DNA of 50,956 nucleotides from an uncultured Chlorobiaceae bacterium (GCA_903928225.1 CAIYPU010000121.1:1-50956); one strand, 5' to 3'. Counted from the stretch's first letter, positions 1-9,090 are shown. Translations and numbers: made by a program. Notes: generated by a model not told the origin, from the sequence alone.

Positions 1-45
1 CAGCAAAGCCTTGTCAGCTCCGCCAATCATGACATCTGTTCTCAT
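1..45 (-). CDS. 5' end of an unidentified gene, cut by the window edge
   Basis: On the minus strand an ATG at 45 overlaps the TGA stop of the Nudix gene in an ATGA arrangement and stays open to the window edge, giving 15 residues (MRTDVMIGGADKALL). This 4-base overlap is the usual sign of translational coupling in one operon. Too little is visible to name a family. A second in-frame ATG lies at 30. The call rests on the overlap alone. Confidence 0.4.
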   Translation of the reverse strand, partial: MRTDVMIGGADKALL

Positions 46-431
46 CCCTCATTAAAAAAATCGGAAAGTACACGTTCGAAACCGTATGCAAGGTTCAAGT
101 TCCGGATTTCGTCAGAGCGGAACCAGCGGAGGCATTGGCCTTCGTGCAGCGTGATGGCCGCAGCATCGGCATCCATCTCCAGAAGGAAGATATACTCGAT
201 CCGGTCCGGGAAGTCGTAAACGGCATGCAGACGGCAAAAAGAGACATCGGTTTCGATTTCCTCGAGCATCTCCCTGACGATGCAGGCTTCGGGGGTTTCT
301 TCGCATTCAACATGACCGCCAGGCAGGTCCCACATATTCGGGCAGGGAATATACGGCTTGTCATCCCTCAGGAAGAGCAGCACCTCGTTTCGGCTGTTCA
401 AAAAAATGATGCTGGCGCCGGAGCGTTTCAT
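42..431 (-). CDS. Nudix (MutT-like) hydrolase
   Basis: A 129-residue single-domain Nudix protein. The Nudix box occupies about residues 38-60: GG, then HVECEE, then REMLEE, matching GX5EX7REUXEE. The glycine that normally follows EEx is Glu here. These enzymes hydrolyse nucleoside diphosphates linked to another moiety, such as oxidised dNTPs or nucleotide sugars, using Mg2+ held by the box glutamates. The substrate cannot be read from the sequence. The protein is cytosolic with no extra domain. Its stop overlaps the start of the next minus-strand gene, and it lies 87 bp downstream of the chlorosome-type small gene on the same strand. Confidence 0.85.
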   Translation of the reverse strand: MKRSGASIIFLNSRNEVLLFLRDDKPYIPCPNMWDLPGGHVECEETPEACIVREMLEEIETDVSFCRLHAVYDFPDRIEYIFLLEMDADAAAITLHEGQCLRWFRSDEIRNLNLAYGFERVLSDFFNEG

Positions 432-472
432 GGGAATCTGGGATCTGATGGAAATGCAGGAAGGAAGATTGA

Positions 473-500
473 TACCCGCCCGGATTTTTCCAGGCGGGTA
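473..500 (-). terminator. 8-bp GC-rich hairpin downstream of the chlorosome-type gene
   Basis: TACCCGCC at 473-480 and GGCGGGTA at 493-500 form a perfect 8-bp stem with a 12-base loop, 18 bases past the stop of the minus-strand gene ending at 519. No clean U-run follows on the minus strand, so it may be a Rho-independent terminator of poor form or a 3' stabilising hairpin for an abundant short mRNA. Confidence 0.4.
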
Positions 501-518
501 CCGGGGAAATCCTCGTTG

Positions 519-743
519 TTACTGTTTCGGGGTAATTGCCGATGCAACTCCGGAAACAACACTCTGGACAAACTGCAATCCTGCGGTAGCTGTGCTGGAA
601 AGAATATTCGTCAGGATGCCTGCGCCGTTCTGGGCAACGTCTATGACCGAATTGACGCCGTTGCCTACGACATCTGCCACGTTCTGGACCGGTGCGCCTA
701 CGGCCTGGAAAAGATCGGAAAAAACACCATTGTTGTCTGCCAT
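519..743 (-). CDS. small chlorosome envelope protein, CsmB/CsmF-like
   Basis: A 74-residue protein almost without charge after the first ten residues. It is rich in Val, Ala, Asn, Gly, Ser and Thr in an amphipathic or hydrophobic pattern and ends in SAITPKQ. Size, composition and the short Lys/Gln tail resemble the CsmB/CsmF family of chlorosome envelope proteins, which sit in the lipid monolayer around the bacteriochlorophyll aggregate of green sulfur bacteria. It has no signal peptide, as expected for a cytoplasmic organelle protein. It stands alone between a Nudix gene and an unknown membrane protein, with a hairpin 18 bases downstream. CsmB versus CsmF, or another chlorosome paralogue, cannot be decided by eye, and a small amphipathic protein of another type is possible. 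Confidence 0.6.
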   Translation of the reverse strand: MADNNGVFSDLFQAVGAPVQNVADVVGNGVNSVIDVAQNGAGILTNILSSTATAGLQFVQSVVSGVASAITPKQ

Positions 744-865
744 AATGGATGAATGTCTGAAGGTTTATAAGAAGGGGAGCGTTATTGCTGGTAAAATATA
801 ATACAGCCGATAAAATTCCATGCATCAAAAAAATATGGGGAAGAACAGATACTGTTTTTTGTCTC

Positions 866-1318
866 TTATGCAGATATCCCGGCACGGGAATCAAGCAGGT
901 ATTTTCCAGCATTTCCCGGCACAAGAATTCGTACGGGACAATTCCTGATATCGATGACTCCGTAACTGCCGAAAAGATGGCGCTGTTCCGAGATTCCTTC
1001 TATCTCGCTCCATGGAATGAGGAGCGGAGGACTGAGAACACGGAACAGAAAGAGTAAGGATAATTGTATTCCGTTTTCTCCGATCGTGATAAAAAGGTTG
1101 CCGCGATAAGTGACCGGCGGCATCGGCTTCTTTTTGAAAAGTGCTGTGGCGAACCGGAACTCGTGGCCTTTTTCAGAATGATCCGACCTGAAACGTTTTG
1201 CAAGAAGCGCCCATCCTCCGGTATACGAAAGAACGGCGTTGACCCCGACCCACAATGCGGGGAAGGCTACCAGGAAGATCACGATGGGTGTTATGACGAT
1301 AAAGAACGTTTCTTTCAT
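866..1318 (-). CDS. unknown membrane protein
   Basis: 150 residues with one clear hydrophobic segment at about residues 5-32 (TPIVIFLVAFPALWVGV). A soluble part of about 110 residues follows, containing a YRG-NLFITIGENGIQ beta stretch, a hydrophobic run (LSLLFLF) and a PWSEIEGI motif. That pattern recalls the small N-terminally anchored, PH-like or DUF-type proteins common in bacteria. I do not recognise a named family. It lies 48 bp downstream of the acyl-CoA synthetase on the same strand, so the two may be co-transcribed. Confidence 0.7.
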   Translation of the reverse strand: MKETFFIVITPIVIFLVAFPALWVGVNAVLSYTGGWALLAKRFRSDHSEKGHEFRFATALFKKKPMPPVTYRGNLFITIGENGIQLSLLFLFRVLSPPLLIPWSEIEGISEQRHLFGSYGVIDIRNCPVRILVPGNAGKYLLDSRAGISA

Positions 1319-1366
1319 CAGCTCATGATTGGTTGCCGTGGATGTGCGTTCTGCCGCTCATTCCGA

Positions 1367-3199
1367 TTACTCGGAATTATAGACCATGTTCAGGGTGTTA
1401 TAGACCTTGTCGATCTCGGCAGCGTATTTCGTGGTGATCGCTTTCCGTTTCAGCTTGAGTGTCGGGGTCATGTTACCGTTCTCGATAGTGAACGCTTCGT
1501 CGATCAGCAGGTATTTCCGAACTTTCTCGTGCGTGGCGAGCTGACGGGATACAGTACGGATAAGTTTTTCGAAGATCTGCTGTATGCTTTTGTTTTCAAT
1601 AAGCTCCCTGTTTGTCGATGCGGTGATATTTTCAGTCGCTGCAAATTCCCTGAGTTTGTTGAAATCGGGGACGATAAGGGCGATGAGGAACGGACGTTTT
1701 TCGCCGATGACAACGACCTGGTCGACATATGAGCTTTCAGCTATCAGGTTTTCAATCGGCATGGGAGCGATGTTTTTCCCCCCTGACGTGACGATGATAT
1801 GTTTTTTCCTGTCGGTAATTTTCAGGTAACCGTCCTTGTCCACTTCTCCGATGTCTCCGGTATGGAACCAGCCGTTCTGTATGACCTCCCTGGTTGCTTC
1901 TTCGTCTTTCCAGTATCCTTTCATGATGTTTGGGCCCTTGAGCAGGATCTCCCCGTCTTCGGCGATTTTTACCTCAACATTGTTGACCGCAGGACCGACG
2001 GTACCGTATTTGATTTTTTCCGGGCGGTTGACATGAGTGACGGGAGCCGTTTCGGTCAGACCGAAACCTTCAAGAATAGGGATGTCGAGGGCCTGGAAAA
2101 ATTCGCCGATCTTCTGGGGCAGCGCTGCTCCTCCAGAAACGAAATATCGAAGCCTGCCTCCGAATTTCGACTTGATTTTATGGTAAACCAGCTTGTCCGC
2201 CAGCGAATGCTGCATTTCGAGGACCTTCTGCACGCGGCCTTTTTCACTGAGCTGCCGATGATATTTTTCACCGGTACTGAGGGCCCAGTTGAAAACTTTC
2301 TGCTTGACAGGTTTTTCGGATGAAATCTGTTTCAGGATGCCCATCTTGATGCGGTCGAACAAACGGGGCACGGTAAAAATGATTGTCGGACGTGCTTCAG
2401 TCATGTTCAGGGAGATCGTTTCGATGCTTTCTGCCAGATAGATGCTCGCACCGCAGGAAAAGAGAAGATAGTAACCTCCTGTTCGCTCATAGGCATGAGA
2501 GAGGGGCAGGAAAGAGAGTCCGCAGTCGGTTTCGTCGAGACGGATGACCGTCGAACATGATTTAACGTTTTCACAGATATTCCTGTGGGTAAGCATGACG
2601 CCTTTGGGTAATCCTGTAGTGCCGGACGTATAGATGATGGTCGCGATATCTTCGGGCGACACCGGCGTTTTTTCCAGCAGCCAGGGTTTTTCTTCAAGAA
2701 GTTGTGCCCCCTGATCCTTCGCACTGTTCAGATCGATCACATCCTCCATGCTTTCCTCGAGACGGTTCATGATTATGACGAGCGTCAGTTCGGGGAGGTT
2801 CTGCCAGATCGAGAGGATTTTGCCGAGCTGCAGAGTATTAGAAACGATGATGGCCTTGGCTCCGCAGTTGTTCAGGATATATTCGATCTGGTTGGGAGGA
2901 AGGGAGGGATAGAGCGGGACATTGACAGCACCGAGGTTCAGGATCGCCATATCGGAGAGGTACCAGCCAGGCCTGTTTTCTGAAAGGATGGCCACCCTGT
3001 CCTGAGCAGCGATGCCGTTATGTTTCAGAAACGCAGAAAGATGCTGGACATCTTCTTCAAGTTCCCGGTATGGAATCGGCTCATACTTGCCGTTGACTTT
3101 TCTCGAGATTGGAAATTTGTCCTCCTGTTCACGGTAATGGGTGAAAACGGAGGAGAAAAGCTCGGTCAGAGTTGAAAAATCAGGATTGATCAGTCCCAT
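1367..3199 (-). CDS. long-chain acyl-CoA synthetase (AMP-forming), FadD15-like
   Basis: 610 residues covering a full AMP-dependent synthetase/ligase. The ATP-binding P-loop [12 protein letters not shown] lies near residue 190, and the adenylate-binding GLTETAP and the GWFHTGDIG and [17 protein letters not shown] hinge motifs follow in order. This is the long-chain fatty acid clade, which activates fatty acids to acyl-AMP and then acyl-CoA. The stretch [20 protein letters not shown] near the N-terminus is typical. There is no signal peptide. I took the ATG at 3199; an in-frame TTG lies two codons upstream. In a green sulfur bacterium it may serve lipid remodelling or salvage rather than beta-oxidation, for which no genes are seen here. 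Confidence 0.92.
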   Translation of the reverse strand: MGLINPDFSTLTELFSSVFTHYREQEDKFPISRKVNGKYEPIPYRELEEDVQHLSAFLKHNGIAAQDRVAILSENRPGWYLSDMAILNLGAVNVPLYPSLPPNQIEYILNNCGAKAIIVSNTLQLGKILSIWQNLPELTLVIIMNRLEESMEDVIDLNSAKDQGAQLLEEKPWLLEKTPVSPEDIATIIYTSGTTGLPKGVMLTHRNICENVKSCSTVIRLDETDCGLSFLPLSHAYERTGGYYLLFSCGASIYLAESIETISLNMTEARPTIIFTVPRLFDRIKMGILKQISSEKPVKQKVFNWALSTGEKYHRQLSEKGRVQKVLEMQHSLADKLVYHKIKSKFGGRLRYFVSGGAALPQKIGEFFQALDIPILEGFGLTETAPVTHVNRPEKIKYGTVGPAVNNVEVKIAEDGEILLKGPNIMKGYWKDEEATREVIQNGWFHTGDIGEVDKDGYLKITDRKKHIIVTSGGKNIAPMPIENLIAESSYVDQVVVIGEKRPFLIALIVPDFNKLREFAATENITASTNRELIENKSIQQIFEKLIRTVSRQLATHEKVRKYLLIDEAFTIENGNMTPTLKLKRKAITTKYAAEIDKVYNTLNMVYNSE

Positions 3200-3506
3200 C
3201 GGCAAGATTCGTTTTCGGGAACCCCTCTACGGCGACGACCTTGCAGGCAGGGCAGGCATCGCCGATAAAGCGAACAGCAGGAGTATCGCCAGGTTGTGGA
3301 AAAAAGTGCTGATAAAGGATAACAACGTACGGGACCCCGTCAGAAATGCTTCCGGCGGATTATGGTAGAAACAGCAAGCATGAAATAGAGCAACATCGGA
3401 CCTTTTCTTCAATAAACAAATATTTAACAATACATTGTTATCTTTGCAAATCGAGAAAAAGACTTTTTTGCAGTTTTTTCCCTTTCCATTCTGATTTTTC
3501 CTGCAG
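3200..3506. other. gene-poor divergent promoter region
   Basis: About 300 bases between the diverging acyl-CoA synthetase and flippase-like genes. It becomes A/T-rich toward the plus-strand gene and holds a perfect palindrome at 3425-3440. A 67-codon minus-strand frame at 3227-3430 has a hydrophobic C-terminal half but no ribosome binding site, so I do not call it a gene. Confidence 0.5.
3425..3440. promoter_or_regulatory. palindromic operator-like site
   Basis: TAACAAT-AC-ATTGTTA is a perfect 7-bp inverted repeat with a 2-base centre, about 67 bases before the start of the flippase-like gene. Its size and symmetry suit a dimeric regulator. The regulator is not identifiable. Confidence 0.35.
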
Positions 3507-4565
3507 ATGAAACAAAAATCCGTATCATCCTGGCTCGGGTATGCCGGTATGTTGCTCGGTGTTGTTCTGATCGGTTACCTTGTCAGCAAGTTCGATATTC
3601 AGGGTGCATGGTCCCGGATATGTTCAATCGGGTATGGTTCGGTTTTCATCCTGCTTCCGTTTCTTGCACTGCATCTGGTTGAATCCTTCGCATGGTTGCA
3701 GCTATTTCCTGGTGCGACAAAAAAACTGCCGTTTTTCCAGCTTTTCAAGATTCAGGTAATCGCCGAAACCGTTTCCATGACCCTGCCTGCCGGGATGCCT
3801 GTCGGCGAATCCCTCCGTCCGGTTCTATGCCGGAGCAGGCTTGGTGTGCCTGTGCCCGCGGGGGTTGCGAGCGTGGCGGTCAGGAAACTCATGCTTGGAG
3901 CCATACAGGGACTTTATACCCTTATCGGTGCTCTTGCCGGTTTTTCATTTCTTCAGAAGGCATCGGTGAACATGATCGGTTTCGAGGGTCTCGGGTTCAT
4001 CATGGCGGCAAGCGGCCTCCTTGTTTTCTTCATTTTCCTGGTTTTCATTCTTCTCCTCCTGAACGGTGAAGCTGCCCGAAAGGTGCACACACTGCTGATG
4101 CTCATTCCTTTCAGGAAAGTCAAAAACTGGCTTCTCGAAAAGGAATCGGGTTTCCACGAGACGGATGAAGAACTGAAATCCTTCAAAGGAATGCCCTTGG
4201 GTAAACTGACCGTTGTGATGTTCTACTATCTGGTCGCATGGTTCATGCTTGCCGTTGAAAGCTATATCATCCTTCGCCTGCTCGGGGTGGAAATTACCTT
4301 TTTCCAGGTTCTTGCCGTTGACACGACCCTGTCCATGCTGAGGGCGGTATTCTTTTTCATCCCATCGGGTCTGGGAGTTCAGGAAATCGGTTATCTCGCG
4401 TTTTTCAATGTGCTCGGTATCAGCGATGCCGTCGTCATCGGGGAAGCGTTCGTCCTGTTGAGGCGTTTCAAGGAAATTCTGTGGTATACTGCAGGATATG
4501 CGATCATGTTCTTTTCAGGGGTCCATCTGCATGATGCACAACGCCTTGGAAGCCTTGAAACGTAA
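3507..4565 (+). CDS. flippase-like membrane protein (lysylphosphatidylglycerol synthase TM-domain family)
   Basis: 352 residues with about eight predicted transmembrane helices. It begins WLGYAGMLLGVVLIGYLVSKFD and carries the family's typical PAGMPVGESLRP loop near residue 95 and the C-terminal FFIPSGLGVQEIGYLAFF segment. This is the UPF0104 / MprF-N / AglD-like superfamily, several members of which are thought to flip lipid-linked substrates. The aminoacyl-transfer domain of true lysyl-PG synthases is absent. It precedes the amino-ulosonate cassette on the same strand but is separated from it by 380 bases, so co-function with that surface-sugar cluster is only suggested. Confidence 0.8.
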   Translation: MKQKSVSSWLGYAGMLLGVVLIGYLVSKFDIQGAWSRICSIGYGSVFILLPFLALHLVESFAWLQLFPGATKKLPFFQLFKIQVIAETVSMTLPAGMPVGESLRPVLCRSRLGVPVPAGVASVAVRKLMLGAIQGLYTLIGALAGFSFLQKASVNMIGFEGLGFIMAASGLLVFFIFLVFILLLLNGEAARKVHTLLMLIPFRKVKNWLLEKESGFHETDEELKSFKGMPLGKLTVVMFYYLVAWFMLAVESYIILRLLGVEITFFQVLAVDTTLSMLRAVFFFIPSGLGVQEIGYLAFFNVLGISDAVVIGEAFVLLRRFKEILWYTAGYAIMFFSGVHLHDAQRLGSLET

Positions 4566-4945
4566 GACAGCAATTTCGCTCCCGCGATCAGGCAAGCAGT
4601 TGCAAAGGTGTTCCGAAGCTTTTCACCAGAAATCCCCGGACCAAGATTATGAGCTCTTGGCCGAAATAAGGCTGTTTTTCTGAAAAAATGGTATTATGGT
4701 CTGTAAATAAACAAGCCCCCTTTAAAACGGCAAACTGCTTTTCTGTCGGCAAAAAGATTTTCCTTTAATTCCTGCTGCTCTTTTATTGCATGTTCGGAAT
4801 GATTGCATATGCATTTGCCGGACCATGAAGCTTCTTCGAAAAGTAATTAAATACGTTTTTGTTATTTTTTAATGCTGTGCGGTTTCGCATTCTGGCACCT
4901 GTTTGCAGAAATTGACCGTTTAACCCGTGATTGTCAGAGATTTCG
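4566..4945. other. gene-free A/T-rich stretch upstream of the sugar cassette
   Basis: 380 bases with no convincing coding frame, RNA gene or terminator. The A/T-rich half from about 4730 to 4900 probably holds the promoter of the cassette that starts at 4946. I see no repeat or strong palindrome. Confidence 0.5.
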
Positions 4946-5902
4946 ATGAGGAAGAAAATTTTGTTTATATGCGGTTCAATGAACCAGACCACCCAGATGC
5001 ATCAGATTGCCGGGTGGCTTGGTGACTACGATCAGTATTTCACTCCTTTTTTCAGTGACGGGCTCCTCGGAAAAGCGAGCAGCATGGGGTTCCTCGAATT
5101 CACGATTATGGGACATAAACGCTCCCGCCGTTCTGTTGAATATCTCGATTCGCACAACCTCAGGCTCGATATCGGCGGAATGGCTCACGAGTACGATCTT
5201 GTCGTTACCTGTACCGACCTCATCGTTCCAAAGCATATCAAAAGGCGGAAAATTGTGCTTGTGCAGGAAGGAATGACCGAACCTGAAACAATCCTGTTTC
5301 ACCTTGCCAGGAATTTCCAGTGGGTTCCCCGCTGGATAGCCGGGACGTCGACAACCGGTCTTTCCGACGTGTATGAAAAATTCTGTGTCGCCAGTGAAGG
5401 GTACCGCGATCTTTTCATCAGGAAAGGTGTCAACCCGGAAAAAATAAAGGTCACGAGCATTCCGAATTTCGACAATTGCGAGCAGTACCTGCAGAACGAT
5501 TTCGAGTACCGTGATTTTGTCCTTGTCTGCACCTCCGACAACAGGGAAACATTCGTTTATGAAAACCGGCAGAAAAATATCATGAAGTATCGCGAAATGG
5601 CCGGAAATTCACTTCTTGTCTTCAAACTTCATCCCAATGAAAACGCCCAGCGGGCCATCAGGGAAATCGAGCGGTATGCCCCCGACAGCATGGTTTTTTC
5701 AGAAGGGAGGACGGAAGAAATGATTGCGAATTCAAGGATGCTCATCGCACAGTTTTCTTCTACAATATTTGTCGGTTCCGCATTGAACAAGGTTGTCCAT
5801 TGCGGTCTTGATCCAAAAGAACTCAAGGCGCTTACACCGATTCAGAACAAATCAGCTTCAAAAAAAATAGCCGATGTCTGCCGACAGGTCATCGACGGTT
5901 GA
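4946..5902 (+). CDS. GT-B-fold glycosyltransferase with HP and SS motifs (CMP-sugar or CDP-glycerol transferase type)
   Basis: 318 residues from the ATG at 4946; a TTG five codons upstream is a weaker alternative. Three landmarks stand out: VQEGMTE (acidic-Gly) near residue 109, VFKLHPNE near residue 230 and [10 protein letters not shown] near residue 268. The same order of an acidic-Gly motif, an HP motif and an SS motif is seen in bacterial sialyltransferase families, beta-Kdo transferases and CDP-glycerol polymer transferases. It is cytoplasmic with no signal peptide. Its 3' end overlaps the open frame of the CMP-sugar synthetase. The context of CMP-sugar synthetase plus dehydrogenase plus aminotransferase suggests that it transfers the CMP-activated sugar made by the next three genes. 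Substrate and acceptor are inferred. Confidence 0.65.
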   Translation: MRKKILFICGSMNQTTQMHQIAGWLGDYDQYFTPFFSDGLLGKASSMGFLEFTIMGHKRSRRSVEYLDSHNLRLDIGGMAHEYDLVVTCTDLIVPKHIKRRKIVLVQEGMTEPETILFHLARNFQWVPRWIAGTSTTGLSDVYEKFCVASEGYRDLFIRKGVNPEKIKVTSIPNFDNCEQYLQNDFEYRDFVLVCTSDNRETFVYENRQKNIMKYREMAGNSLLVFKLHPNENAQRAIREIERYAPDSMVFSEGRTEEMIANSRMLIAQFSSTIFVGSALNKVVHCGLDPKELKALTPIQNKSASKKIADVCRQVIDG

Positions 5903-5918
5903 ATTTCCCGGTACCACG

Positions 5919-6632
5919 ATGCACACAGTAGCGATCATTCCGGCAAGAGGCGGCTCGAAAGGCCTGAAAGACAAGAATATTTACCCTGTCGCAGGCAGGC
6001 CTCTTCTTGCGTGGACGATTTGCCAGGCACTCGAATCCCGTCTGGTGGACAGGGTTTTCGTTTCGACGGATGATCCCGGAATCGCCGATGTGGCCCGTAC
6101 ATTCGGCGCTGAAGTCATCAATCGCCCTTCAGAGATTGCCGGAGACAAGGCGACTTCCGAATCAGCCCTTCTTCATGCCCTTTCAGTAATCGATAAAGAG
6201 TTCAGGATACCTGTCGGTACGGTTGTTTTCCTGCAGGCGACATCACCATTGAGAAAACCAGGGGATATCGATGCCGCAATCGAACATTTCAGGAAAGAAG
6301 GTGCGGATTCGCTGCTATCCGTCACCAGGGCAGATGATCTGACGATATGGGAATGCCGTGAAAAGGAATGGAGAAGCGTGAATTTCGATTACCGCAATCG
6401 CGGCATGCGACAGGACCGCCCGTCACAGTTCATCGAAAATGGTTCGATCTATATTTTCAAGCCCGAAGTGCTTTCAGTTTTCCAGAACCGGATTGGAGGA
6501 AAAATGGCAGTATATGAAATGGAGTTCTGGCAGACCTGGGAGATTGACACTCTTGAAGAAATAGATTTAATTGAGTATTACCTTTTAAGGAAAAACCTGG
6601 CAATCCAGGAAACAGGCGAAAAAAACCCTTAG
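5919..6632 (+). CDS. acylneuraminate-type cytidylyltransferase (CMP-sugar synthetase)
   Basis: 237 residues from the ATG at 5919. A longer frame starts at 5874 inside the previous gene, but the family normally opens right before the nucleotide loop. The N-terminus has the CTP-binding [15 protein letters not shown] signature of NeuA/PseF enzymes, not the IPARxxSxRLPGKPL form of KdsB. VFVSTDD near residue 47, [14 protein letters not shown] near residue 105 and RQDRPSQF follow, all typical. It couples CMP to a keto-sugar acid and releases pyrophosphate. Pairing with KdnA/KdnB-like partners suggests an amino-ulosonate substrate, although in Shewanella the partner is KdsB-like. It lies 13 bases before the dehydrogenase. 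Confidence 0.85.
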   Translation: MHTVAIIPARGGSKGLKDKNIYPVAGRPLLAWTICQALESRLVDRVFVSTDDPGIADVARTFGAEVINRPSEIAGDKATSESALLHALSVIDKEFRIPVGTVVFLQATSPLRKPGDIDAAIEHFRKEGADSLLSVTRADDLTIWECREKEWRSVNFDYRNRGMRQDRPSQFIENGSIYIFKPEVLSVFQNRIGGKMAVYEMEFWQTWEIDTLEEIDLIEYYLLRKNLAIQETGEKNP

Positions 6633-6645
6633 CATATCCAGTTTT

Positions 6646-7776
6646 ATGAATTTCTTTTTATCGACCGATCTGATTGTCGGCGTTAACGAGGCGCTGAAGC
6701 TTAACGATTATCTTGCGGGGCTCTCCGTCAGGCAGCCCGGGATCGTCTATGACGCCAATCTGGCGGATAACCGTTATTTCCAGGAAGTCTTGCGAAATCT
6801 GACTTCGGCTTACCCCAATTCCGTCATCTACTGCAATGATTTCAAAGGGGAACCCACCTACGCCCATCTTGAAAATGTCGCTGAATTTTTCCGTCAAAAA
6901 CCACTCGACGGTATCGTGGCAATCGGTGGCGGCAGCACGCTCGATCTGGGAAAAGGGGTAGCGCTCCTGATGACAAACAATGTCCCCGCTTTGTCCCTGA
7001 AAGGATTCCCCAGGGATGTGGAAAACCCATTGCCGCTCATTACCGTTCCTTCGCTTCTCGGGAGCGGAGCCGAAGTCAGCTACAATGCGGTATTTATCGA
7101 TGAGAAGGAGGGCCGCAAGCTTGGTATCAACAGCAGGAAAAATTTCCCGAGGAAAGCCGTTGTCGATCCGCAACTTTCGATGACCGCACCGATGGAGAGC
7201 GTCATTTCATCAGCGATGGACAGCCTGGTGCATTGTGTTGACAGTTTCGCTTCTGTCAAGCACACTCCCCTGAGCAGGATTTTTTCCGTCGAAGGTTTCC
7301 AGAAGACCTTCTATGCCTTGCAGCAGGGACAACTCGACAGGGCGGAATCGAGGATTGACCTCGCTATCGGAAGCATCTGCGGAACGGTTGCGCTCATGAA
7401 TTCAGGGGACGGCCCTACGAACGGATTTGCCTATTACCTCGGAGTGAAGCACCGCGTGCCTCATGGACTTGCCGGCGCGATCTTCCTCAAGGAAGTGATG
7501 CGCTACAACCATAACCACGGCTATGAAAAATATGCCCTGCTGAACCCCATGCGGACATCTCCTTCGGCAAAGGAAGCGACGATAGAGCTTCTCGAGGAAA
7601 TGGACGCACTCTACAAGCAGCTCGGCATACCCAGCCTTGTGCCATACGGTTATGGAAAGGGTAACGCGCAAGAGCTGGCACTTAACGCTTCGGAAGCATT
7701 GAAAGGGTCTTTTTCCGGCAATCCCGTTGAATTTACCGAGGAATCGGCCCGGGAAGTCATTATACAGTTAACATAA
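6646..7776 (+). CDS. iron-containing alcohol dehydrogenase, possibly KdnB-like Kdo 8-oxidase
   Basis: 376 residues of the group III Fe-dependent alcohol dehydrogenase fold. The nucleotide-binding IGGGSTLDLGKG lies near residue 92. Metal ligands are visible as MDSLVH (Asp-x3-His) near residue 190 and GVKHRVPHG (two His) near residue 270. The general reaction is NAD(P)-dependent oxidation of an alcohol to an aldehyde or ketone. Paired with a DegT-type aminotransferase directly downstream, it resembles KdnB, which oxidises C8 of Kdo before KdnA installs an amino group. Family membership is secure, the Kdo substrate is inferred. A plain short-chain polyol dehydrogenase is the alternative. Confidence 0.85.
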   Translation: MNFFLSTDLIVGVNEALKLNDYLAGLSVRQPGIVYDANLADNRYFQEVLRNLTSAYPNSVIYCNDFKGEPTYAHLENVAEFFRQKPLDGIVAIGGGSTLDLGKGVALLMTNNVPALSLKGFPRDVENPLPLITVPSLLGSGAEVSYNAVFIDEKEGRKLGINSRKNFPRKAVVDPQLSMTAPMESVISSAMDSLVHCVDSFASVKHTPLSRIFSVEGFQKTFYALQQGQLDRAESRIDLAIGSICGTVALMNSGDGPTNGFAYYLGVKHRVPHGLAGAIFLKEVMRYNHNHGYEKYALLNPMRTSPSAKEATIELLEEMDALYKQLGIPSLVPYGYGKGNAQELALNASEALKGSFSGNPVEFTEESAREVIIQLT

Positions 7777-7792
7777 AAGAACAGAGCATAAC

Positions 7793-8950
7793 ATGGCAGG
7801 AGCAGAACTGATCGGCCGGGAAGAGCTGGCCGAAATACTGGAGTTGTTCAGCAGGGAAAAAGTCAATCTCTACCGCTATGGTGGCGGCAATTACAAGACA
7901 AGGGAGTTCGAGGAGAAATTCGCATCCTGGATGGGCGTGAAATACGCGCACTCAGTTTCTTCTGGCACTGCGGCCATTCATTGCGCCCTCGCTGGTGCAG
8001 GTATCGGGCCTGGTGACGAGGTTATCACGACGGCATGGACATTCATTGCGCCGGTCGAGGCGATCAGTGCGCTTGGGGCAATCCCGGTACCGGTGGAAAT
8101 CGACGAAACCTACCACCTCGATCCGGGTGAAATAGAAAAAGCGATCACCCCTGCTACCAGGGCCGTAATCGCGATACCCATGTGGGCGCCCCCGAAAATG
8201 GATGAAATTGCCGAAATCTGCAGCCGGAACGGGCTCATGCTTATCGAAGATGCGGCCCAGGCGCTCGGTGCTTCCTACAAGGGCCGCAAGCTCGGGACCA
8301 TCGGCAGCGTCGGCTCGTTTTCCTTCGATGCGGGCAAAACGCTCCATACCGGTGAAGGCGGGATGATCGTCACCAACGACAAGGATATCTATGACCGCGC
8401 CGCCGAATTTTCGGACCATGGCCATATGCATATTTCCGGCCTTCCTCGCGGAAAAGACCCGAGACGCGCAAAAGGCCTCAATCTTCGCATCAGTGAAGTT
8501 ACATCCGCTATCGGCATCGCACAGCTTGCGAAAATCGACATGATCCTCGCGAAATCGAAAGAGAACAAACGCAGGATCAAAGACGGGATCAGACATCTCG
8601 ACAATATCGTTTTGAGGCCATTCAGCGATGAGGCAGGTTCGCAGGGCGATACCCTTATTTTCCGTGTCAGGGACAGAGATGCCGCACTTGCCTTCGAAGC
8701 GCACCTCATGGAACACGGTTTCGGCACCAAGATCCTTCCCGAAGCGCTCGACTGGCATTATGCAGGGGTCTGGGGCCATCTTCTCGGTGAATTCGACCGT
8801 TATCGCGACCAGAACCTTGAATCCCTCTGGCCTGAAACGGGGAAAATGCTTCGCAGCAGCATCTGTCTCAACATCCCGGTCCTTATCGATGATGCGACCA
8901 TCGACAAGCTCATCAGTGCCATCGTTTCCGGGGCCGACAAGATTGGATAA
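7793..8950 (+). CDS. DegT/DnrJ/EryC1-family sugar aminotransferase, KdnA-like
   Basis: 385 residues, PLP-dependent. The order of motifs is SSGTAAIHCAL near residue 58, GDEVITTAWTF near 75, LMLIEDAAQALGA near 144, then SFSFDAGKTLHTGEGG near 180 with the Schiff-base Lys, and SDHGH near 204. The SDHGH and GLNLRISE motifs are close to my recollection of KdnA (8-amino-3,8-dideoxy-manno-octulosonate aminotransferase), which works with KdnB. It would transfer an amino group, usually from glutamate, onto the aldehyde made by the preceding dehydrogenase. It ends the cassette and is followed at 40 bases by an intrinsic terminator. Other sugar aminotransferases of the same fold cannot be excluded. Confidence 0.85.
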   Translation: MAGAELIGREELAEILELFSREKVNLYRYGGGNYKTREFEEKFASWMGVKYAHSVSSGTAAIHCALAGAGIGPGDEVITTAWTFIAPVEAISALGAIPVPVEIDETYHLDPGEIEKAITPATRAVIAIPMWAPPKMDEIAEICSRNGLMLIEDAAQALGASYKGRKLGTIGSVGSFSFDAGKTLHTGEGGMIVTNDKDIYDRAAEFSDHGHMHISGLPRGKDPRRAKGLNLRISEVTSAIGIAQLAKIDMILAKSKENKRRIKDGIRHLDNIVLRPFSDEAGSQGDTLIFRVRDRDAALAFEAHLMEHGFGTKILPEALDWHYAGVWGHLLGEFDRYRDQNLESLWPETGKMLRSSICLNIPVLIDDATIDKLISAIVSGADKIG

Positions 8951-8989
8951 GAAAAGGACGCCCCGGTAAAACCTTCACCGAGGATCAAT

Positions 8990-9027
8990 CCGCCCTGTAT
9001 TGAAAAATCATTCGGGGCGGCTTTTTT
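8990..9027 (+). terminator. intrinsic terminator of the amino-ulosonate cassette
   Basis: CCGCCC at 8990-8995 pairs with GGGCGG at 9015-9020, followed by CTTTTTT. It lies 40 bases past the aminotransferase stop and marks the end of the four-gene unit. Confidence 0.7.
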
Positions 9028-9090
9028 CAGTTATGCTCCGTTCAGGGTGCATGTTCTTCTCTTTCACAATGCCTTTCCATTCGACCGGCA

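Noticed and set aside
135-752. 205-codon plus-strand frame across the Nudix and chlorosome-type genes
   Set aside because: Antisense to a clear Nudix box and to a compositionally distinctive small protein; no domain.
3227-3430. 67-codon minus-strand frame with hydrophobic C-terminal half upstream of the acyl-CoA synthetase
   Set aside because: No Shine-Dalgarno sequence. The hydrophobic part is at the C-terminus and it lies in a promoter region, so it is most likely chance.
7952-8779. 275-codon minus-strand frame antisense to the aminotransferase
   Set aside because: Shadow of a high-GC third-position gene. The aminotransferase motifs on the plus strand are complete.
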